Notes under the pieces: generated by a model
Seen by the model: only the letters and a program-made list of their open reading frames with translations
Database searches by the model: none
Told to the model about the DNA's origin: nothing
Position numbers and translations under genes: made by a program
NCBI GenBank assembly: GCA_016874875.1
Contig: VGTA01000049.1
Span: 1-11,152 of the forward strand
Origin: Deltaproteobacteria bacterium
Lineage (GTDB): Bacteria; Myxococcota_A; Bradymonadia; UBA7976; VGTA01
Reading direction: 5' to 3'
DNA length: 11,152 bases
Shown here: piece after piece, positions 5,751 to 11,152 of the stretch
Position numbering within the stretch: the stretch's first letter is position 1
Layout of the letters: the number at the start of each line of letters is the position of its first letter

Positions 5751-5838
5751 GGACGGGCCTTTGTGCGGTGGAGTGCGGTGGTGTATGGTCAGCGCGCCTC
5801 AGCGTGCCTCACGTGGTCACAGTGTACAGGGTTTCAGT
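5751..5838. promoter_or_regulatory. Divergent lexA / glycosyltransferase promoter region with 10-bp phased direct repeats
   Basis: This 88-bp region must hold both promoters and probably the lexA autoregulatory operator. Two sets of direct repeats with a 10-bp period are visible: GTGCGGTGG at 5763-5771 and 5773-5781, and TCAGCGCGCC / TCAGCGTGCC / TCACGTGG at 5789, 5799 and 5809. The palindromes CACGTG (5810-5815) and TGTACA (5823-5828) follow. The nearest thing to an enterobacterial SOS box is minus-strand CTGT-N8-ACCA (5814-5829), two bases off consensus. A weak plus-strand promoter (TTTGTG, 18-nt spacer, TATGGT) may serve the glycosyltransferase. The glycosyltransferase Shine-Dalgarno is CAGGG at 5827-5831. 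Confidence 0.45.
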
Positions 5839-7089
5839 ATGAATTCAAGCGCCCCCGCCGCGCAGACCCCCGCCGCGGGCGCGCCGCGCGTCGCCCACGT
5901 CTACAACTTCCTGCACCCGCGGCGGGGGGGGCCGCCGCAGGTGATCACGCAGCTCGCGCGCGCGCAGCTCGCCGCCGGCTGGCGCGTGCGCCTGATCGCC
6001 GAGGACGTGGACGCCCCCGAGGTGCGCGCCGCCCTCCGCGCCGCCCTCGGCGACCCCCCCGGCCTCGAGCTGCGGCGCCTCGCGTCGCGGCGCGGGCTGC
6101 TCCTGTCGCTCGCCGCGCGGTGGGCGCGCGCCCGCGAGGCGCTCGACGCCCTGCTCGACGGCGTGGACGTGGCGCACCTGCACTCCGTGTGGCCCCCGCA
6201 GTGCGCCGCGCTCAGCGCGCGCTGCCGGGCGCGCGGCCTCCCCTACGTGCTCACGCTCCACGGGCACCTGCGCCCCGAGGCGCTCGCCATCAAGCCGCTC
6301 AAGAAGCGCCTCGCGCTCCTCGCCCTCGGCTACGGCGAGCTGCTGCGGGGCGCCACGCGCGTGCAGGCGCTGAGCGAGGGCGAGCGCGAGGAGGCGGCGG
6401 CGTGGGGGCTGCGCGCCCCCATCCGCGTGGTGCCCAACGGCGCCCCCCTCGACGAGCTGCGCGACCCCGTGGGGCGCGCCCCCCTCGAGGCGCTGCTGCC
6501 CGCCCTCGGCGGCGCCCCCTACGCGCTGTTCTTGTCGAGGATTCACCCCCCCAAGGGCACGCTCGACCTCGCGCGCGCCTTCGCGCGCCTCGCGCCGCGC
6601 TACCCGGCGCTGCGGCTGGTGGTGGCGGGGGTGGACGAGGGGGGGGGGCTGGCGCAGATGCGCGCCGCGCTCGCGGCGGAGGGGCTGCTCGCGCGCGCCC
6701 ACTTCCCCGGCTTCCTCTCCGGCGCCGCCAAGGCCTCCGCGCTGCAGAACGCCGCCGCCTTCTGCCTCCCGAGCTACCACGAGGGCTTCAGCGTCGCCGC
6801 CCTCGAGGCGCTCGCCGCCGGCGCGCCCGCCGTCCTCGCGCGCGGCTGCCGCTTCCCCGAGGCCGCCGCCGCCGGCGTGAGCTGGGAGCACCCCAACGGC
6901 GTCGAGGGCCTCACCGACGCCCTCGACGCCGTCCTCCGCGACCCCGTCGCGGCGCGCGCCCGCGCCCTGCGCGCCCGCGACTGGGTCGCCGCCCGCTACA
7001 GCTGGGCGCGCGTCAGCGAGCAGCTCAGCGCCCTCTACGAAGAGGCGCGCGAAGAGGCGCGCGAAGAGGCGCGCGAAGAGGCGCGCTAG
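5839..7089 (+). CDS. GT4-family glycosyltransferase with EEAR-repeat C-terminal tail
   Basis: A 416-aa GT-B fold retaining glycosyltransferase, probably transferring a sugar from a nucleotide donor onto a polysaccharide or glycolipid at the inner face of the membrane. Visible features are an N-terminal acceptor domain starting VAHVYNFLHPRRGGPPQVI (a Gly-rich loop after the first strand), then VAHLHSVWP and VLTLHGHLRPE. The donor domain has FLSRIHPPKGT with Arg234 and Lys239, VVPNGAPLDELR before it, and the E-x7-E motif in EGFSVAALEALAAGAP (Glu315, Glu323). ATG 5839 was chosen over upstream frames because it follows CAGGG at 7 nt and lies outside lexA. Residues 401-416 are four EEAR repeats, not part of the fold. 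Its stop overlaps the stop of the convergent outer-membrane gene. Donor and acceptor are unknown. Confidence 0.92.
   Translation: MNSSAPAAQTPAAGAPRVAHVYNFLHPRRGGPPQVITQLARAQLAAGWRVRLIAEDVDAPEVRAALRAALGDPPGLELRRLASRRGLLLSLAARWARAREALDALLDGVDVAHLHSVWPPQCAALSARCRARGLPYVLTLHGHLRPEALAIKPLKKRLALLALGYGELLRGATRVQALSEGEREEAAAWGLRAPIRVVPNGAPLDELRDPVGRAPLEALLPALGGAPYALFLSRIHPPKGTLDLARAFARLAPRYPALRLVVAGVDEGGGLAQMRAALAAEGLLARAHFPGFLSGAAKASALQNAAAFCLPSYHEGFSVAALEALAAGAPAVLARGCRFPEAAAAGVSWEHPNGVEGLTDALDAVLRDPVAARARALRARDWVAARYSWARVSEQLSALYEEAREEAREEAREEAR
7039..7086. repeat. 12-bp tandem repeat (4 perfect units) encoding EEAR at the glycosyltransferase C-terminus
   Basis: GAAGAGGCGCGC occurs four times without a mismatch and is followed directly by the TAG stop. 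Translated, the unit is Glu-Glu-Ala-Arg, which favours a charged single alpha helix through i to i+3/i+4 salt bridges. The array ends exactly where the antisense gene's stop codon begins. Confidence 0.97.
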
Positions 7090-7856
7090 AACCCAAACAG
7101 GCGATACCCCACCGTCACCTGAAAGGCGCTCTCCCACTCCCCCACCACCTTAAACTGCGTCACCCCGGGATTCTCCTCGCGCTCCTCCTCCGTGGCGTCG
7201 CGCAGAGAGAACGCCCCCGGCAGGTAGGTGGGGACCCACGAGGCGCCCAAGAACAGCTGGCTGGTGTCGCTGAGGCGATACGCCGCCAGCCCCCCGAGCA
7301 GGGCGCCCACGCCGTACTGGCTGATGGTGCCGCGCTCAAAATCAAAGAGCGACAGCTGCGCCCCGAGCTCAACGCCGAGGGACCAGCGCGCGCCCTCGAG
7401 CGGCAGGTAGAGGGCGCGCGCGCTCAGGAGCACGTCCACCGCCGAATCGAACGCGTCGCGCTCAAACGTCTCCCCAAAGCCCAGCGCCGCCCCCGCCGAG
7501 AGCTCGAGGGGCAGCGCCACCGGCAGGCGCCCGCCGAGCTGCACCCCCACCCGCGGGTGCGCCCCGCCGTAGAGCGTGGCCTCCTGCGTGGTCAAGAAGC
7601 TGCTCACGGAGCCAAAGTAGAGCCCCACGTCCGTCGACACCACCAGCCCCCCCACCCGCCGCCCCTCCACGCGCCGCGCGCCAGCGGCGGGCGCCACGGG
7701 CGGCTCGTCGAGGATGGGGTCGTAGGGCGCCACCGGCGCGGCGCGCGCGCTCAGCGAGGCGCCCAGGGACGCCGCCGAGAGCGCCGCCCAGATCGCCGCC
7801 CAGATCGCCGCCCAGATCGCCGCCGAGAGCGCGCTCAAGACAGAGGAGACGCGCAC
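7086..7856 (-). CDS. Outer-membrane beta-barrel protein with IWAA-repeat signal peptide
   Basis: A 256-aa exported protein. GTG 7856 is 31 bp after the fusA stop with a weak GAGG upstream, so read-through from fusA is likely. Residues 1-39 form a signal peptide whose core is ALSA-AIWA-type tetrapeptides (three IWAA at 14-25), with cleavage probably near ARA/A (39-40). The mature part begins with a Pro-rich linker and then has alternating amphipathic strands (VGLYFGSVSSFL, RVGVQLGG, LELSAGAALGFG, WSLGVELGAQLSLFDF). It ends in VTVGYRLFGF with a C-terminal Phe, the usual signal for the BAM complex. No substrate or enzyme motif is visible. The 3' end overlaps the glycosyltransferase stop through CTAG. 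The exact start is uncertain. Confidence 0.8.
   Translation of the reverse strand: MRVSSVLSALSAAIWAAIWAAIWAALSAASLGASLSARAAPVAPYDPILDEPPVAPAAGARRVEGRRVGGLVVSTDVGLYFGSVSSFLTTQEATLYGGAHPRVGVQLGGRLPVALPLELSAGAALGFGETFERDAFDSAVDVLLSARALYLPLEGARWSLGVELGAQLSLFDFERGTISQYGVGALLGGLAAYRLSDTSQLFLGASWVPTYLPGAFSLRDATEEEREENPGVTQFKVVGEWESAFQVTVGYRLFGF
7771..7830. repeat. 12-bp tandem repeat array encoding IWAA units flanked by LSAA units
   Basis: Plus-strand GCCGCCCAGATC is repeated three times perfectly (7783-7818). On each side lies one copy of the related unit GCCGCCGAGAGC (7771-7782 and 7819-7830). The coding strand reads LSAA, three IWAA, LSAA. The array therefore looks like an LSAA repeat whose interior was replaced by an expanding IWAA variant. 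Confidence 0.95.
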
Positions 7857-7887
7857 CGCCTCGCCCGCGCAGACGCCCGAGGGCCCC

Positions 7888-9981
<2,094 letters not shown>

Positions 9982-9986
9982 GGTGG

Positions 9987-10069
9987 TTCTCCTCGATAAA
10001 ATGACCCTGCGGGCGCCGCCCGGGGGGTTAAGGTGGCGCGCATAATACTGAATGAGGGCGCCTTTTCAA
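9987..10069 (-). promoter_or_regulatory. fusA promoter and Shine-Dalgarno
   Basis: On the minus strand, TTGAAA (10064-10069), a 16-nt spacer and TATTAT (10042-10047) make the best sigma70-type promoter in the window. The 5' leader is about 55 nt and holds a short GC hairpin (CGGGC, GCC loop, GCCCG). GAGGAGAA follows at 9987-9994, 7 nt before the ATG when measured from AGGAG. The region stands out as AT-rich between two GC-rich genes. Confidence 0.75.
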
Positions 10070-10117
10070 TGGGTTTTGAGCAGTTTTTTTGCCCCGCGCC
10101 CTCCCCCGCGCGTCGCC

Positions 10118-10801
10118 CTATCGAGGCAGCTCGAGGCCCAGCCCCACGCGGCGGCGCACCTCCTCAGCGTTGGCCTTGAGCGCCTCGAGATTCCGCTCCA
10201 CCGCCGCCGCCGCCGCCAGCAGGGGCTCATCGAGCGCGCTCACGCGCCACGCCCCCCCCTCCCGCCGCAGCGACACCTGCGGGAGCGCGCGCGTCCGCAG
10301 GCGCGCCACGCCCGCCTGCGCGTCCTCGTGGAGCACCTTGCGCGCGCTGAACGCCTGCACCACGCCCTCCGCCGGCTGCGCCCGGAGGGCGTCCCAGGGG
10401 CCCTTAAAGGCGAGCGCCAGGAGCGCCGCCTCGGCGCCGGGGGCCACGGCCTCGGTCATCCAGGGGGCGAGCGCCTCGCGCTCCGCCCAAGCGCGCGCCT
10501 CGGACGGGAAGGCGGCGACGGCGGCGCGCGTCTGCGCTGAGAGGGCGGCGAGGCGCGCGAGGGCGGCGCGGCTCTCAGGGCTGAGCTGGCTGAGGGTGGC
10601 GGGCGCGTCGCCGGCGGCGAGGGCGAGCGCGAAGGCCCGGAGGGCGCCGTCGGGGGTGGCGGGGTCCATGTTCTCGGCGCAGGAGACCAGCGGGGCGCAG
10701 AGCGGGACGCAGAGCAGCGCGCAGAGCAGCGCGGAGTGCAGGGGGCGGCGGAGGGCGCCGCGGGCGGGGCGTGAGGGGGCGGGGCGTGAGGGGGCGAGCA
10801 T
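10118..10801 (-). CDS. Lipoprotein with repeat-built signal peptide; possible NTF2-like domain
   Basis: A 227-aa predicted lipoprotein. ATG 10801 has GAGG about 6 nt upstream; frames extending further upstream lack coding signs. The signal peptide is built of repeats: an APSRP pair at about 3-12 (two 15-bp units), then ALLC-ALLC-VPLC-APLV and lipobox LVSC with lipidated Cys41. Residue +2 is Ala, so outer-membrane sorting is likely if Lol rules hold. The mature part is mostly helical. Its start, TPDGALRAFALALAAGDAPATLSQLSPESRAAL, resembles the helix that opens many NTF2-like/DUF4878-type domains. The end includes RREGGAWRVSALDEPLL, a typical strand of such domains. The function is unknown. It is divergent from another repeat-signal lipoprotein with a similar mature start. 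Confidence 0.8.
   Translation of the reverse strand: MLAPSRPAPSRPARGALRRPLHSALLCALLCVPLCAPLVSCAENMDPATPDGALRAFALALAAGDAPATLSQLSPESRAALARLAALSAQTRAAVAAFPSEARAWAEREALAPWMTEAVAPGAEAALLALAFKGPWDALRAQPAEGVVQAFSARKVLHEDAQAGVARLRTRALPQVSLRREGGAWRVSALDEPLLAAAAAVERNLEALKANAEEVRRRVGLGLELPR
10697..10732. repeat. 12-bp repeats (2 perfect + 1 diverged) in the lipoprotein signal peptide
   Basis: Plus-strand GCAGAGCAGCGC occurs at 10709-10720 and 10721-10732, with a diverged unit GCAGAGCGGGAC at 10697-10708. They encode ALLC, ALLC and a VPLC variant. A separate 15-bp unit is duplicated at 10763-10777 and 10778-10792, encoding the APSRP pair in the N-region of the same signal peptide. Compared with the array at 1268 the peptide is the same (ALLC) but the codons differ, so the two arrays arose separately. 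Confidence 0.88.
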
Positions 10802-10924
10802 CGCGGTCCTCGTGGGGTGGCGGGGGCGGAGCGGGCGAGCGGGTGACAAGCGCCCCCGAGATCGAGTAGATGATCGAGCAGAGCCGCCAGCGAGCGAAGC
10901 CCCTGTTGAGCAGATGGAGAGTGT
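10802..10924. promoter_or_regulatory. Divergent promoter region between two lipoprotein genes
   Basis: A 123-bp spacer. A weak plus-strand promoter can be drawn: GTGACA (10843-10848), 18-nt spacer, TAGATG (10867-10872). It overlaps a direct repeat GATCGAG, N5, GATCGAG (10860-10866 and 10872-10878) that could bind a regulator. The plus-strand gene has GGAG (10916-10919) 5 nt before its ATG. No minus-strand promoter could be supported. These are consensus matches only. Confidence 0.35.
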
Positions 10925-11152
10925 ATGCACACAACCCCCGCCCCGCGCAAGCGCGCCCCTCAGCGCCTCACCCCGCCCAGGTCGACGCGGATCGCCGCCC
11001 TCAGCGCCGCCCTCAGCGCCGCCCTCAGCGCCGCCCTCAGCGCCGCCCTGAGCGCCTGCGCCCCCCCCGCCCCCCACCCCGCCGTCCAGGCCGTTGAGGG
11101 CGCCCTTCAAGCGCTCCTCGCCCAAGACGCCGACGCGCTCTGGCCCCTGCTC
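10925..11152 (+). CDS. N-terminal part of a lipoprotein with AALS-repeat signal peptide (runs off the right edge)
   Basis: ATG 10925 follows GGAG at 5 nt and opens a frame of 76 codons, uninterrupted to the window end. The N-region is basic (MHTTPAPRKRAPQRLTPPRSTR). The core is five AALS-type tetrapeptides, ending in lipobox LSAC with Cys45, then APPAPHPAVQAVEGALQALLAQDADALWPLL. GC-rich third positions, a correct lipobox directly after the repeats and a good ribosome binding site make it a convincing gene although only its start is visible. The mature start resembles that of the divergent lipoprotein: both read as A-x2-AL-x-A/F, short helix, D-A-x-A-L/T. The pair may therefore be diverged paralogues; this is inference from a short stretch. 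Confidence 0.8.
   Translation, partial: MHTTPAPRKRAPQRLTPPRSTRIAALSAALSAALSAALSAALSACAPPAPHPAVQAVEGALQALLAQDADALWPLL
10994..11053. repeat. 12-bp tandem repeat (5 units) encoding AALS in a lipoprotein signal peptide
   Basis: GCCGCCCTCAGC is repeated four times perfectly (10994-11041), plus a fifth unit with one substitution, GCCGCCCTGAGC (11042-11053). The only mismatch is synonymous (CTC to CTG), so the peptide repeat is perfect. The lipobox cysteine lies two codons after the array. Confidence 0.97.

Noticed and set aside
5593..5838. Upstream start for the glycosyltransferase inside lexA
   Set aside because: The added residues are antisense to lexA and lack GT features; ATG 5839 has a ribosome binding site and begins just before the first strand of the GT-B fold.

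Overview
The window is very GC-rich, with coding regions full of GCC, CGC, CTC and GAG codons. It looks like the chromosome of a Gram-negative bacterium of the deltaproteobacterial / Myxococcota-like lineages. The reasons are outer-membrane beta-barrels and lipoproteins, a LexA repressor, an EF-P lysyltransferase (EpmA), and an EF-G of the mitochondrial EF-G1-like (spdEFG1) type. The phylum is an inference; no rRNA or other decisive marker is present.

Layout, left to right. (1) 1-418: a minus-strand promoter, a strong ribosome binding site and a 74-aa unrecognised ORF, followed by an ATGA-coupled second ORF that runs off the left edge; this patch is less GC-rich than the rest. (2) 419-3991: a tightly packed minus-strand operon, epmA > birA > coaX > outer-membrane beta-barrel gene, with 4-bp overlaps at two of its three junctions. 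(3) 4029-4450: a minus-strand tRNA cluster in the order Gln(TTG)-Glu(CTC)-Gln(CTG)-Glu(CTC), ending in a strong intrinsic terminator; it looks like a duplicated Gln-Glu pair. (4) 4634-5750: lexA and a small overlapping downstream gene of unknown function, minus strand. (5) 5839-7089: a GT4 glycosyltransferase divergent from lexA. It converges on, and shares a CTAG stop overlap with, (6) 7086-7856, an outer-membrane protein gene lying just downstream of (7) 7888-9981, fusA with a clear sigma70-type promoter. (8) 10118-11152: two divergent lipoprotein genes, the right one cut by the window end.

The most striking signal is shared by five otherwise unrelated genes: perfect or near-perfect 12-bp in-frame tandem repeats, each encoding a tetrapeptide. 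In four exported proteins the array builds the hydrophobic core of the signal peptide: ALLC x5, IWAA x3 flanked by ALSA-type units, ALLC/VPLC, and AALS x5. In the glycosyltransferase it builds a charged C-terminal tail (EEAR x4). The repeat DNA differs between loci, so one mobile sequence has not been copied around. What is shared is the 12-bp period and, in four of five cases, the position in the signal peptide. This suggests an expansion/contraction process that tunes signal-peptide length without shifting frame. It is the best candidate here for an undescribed genome-wide phenomenon.

Functionally the window mixes core translation (EF-G, EpmA, tRNAs), cofactor metabolism (biotin ligase, pantothenate kinase), DNA-damage control (LexA) and cell-envelope proteins.
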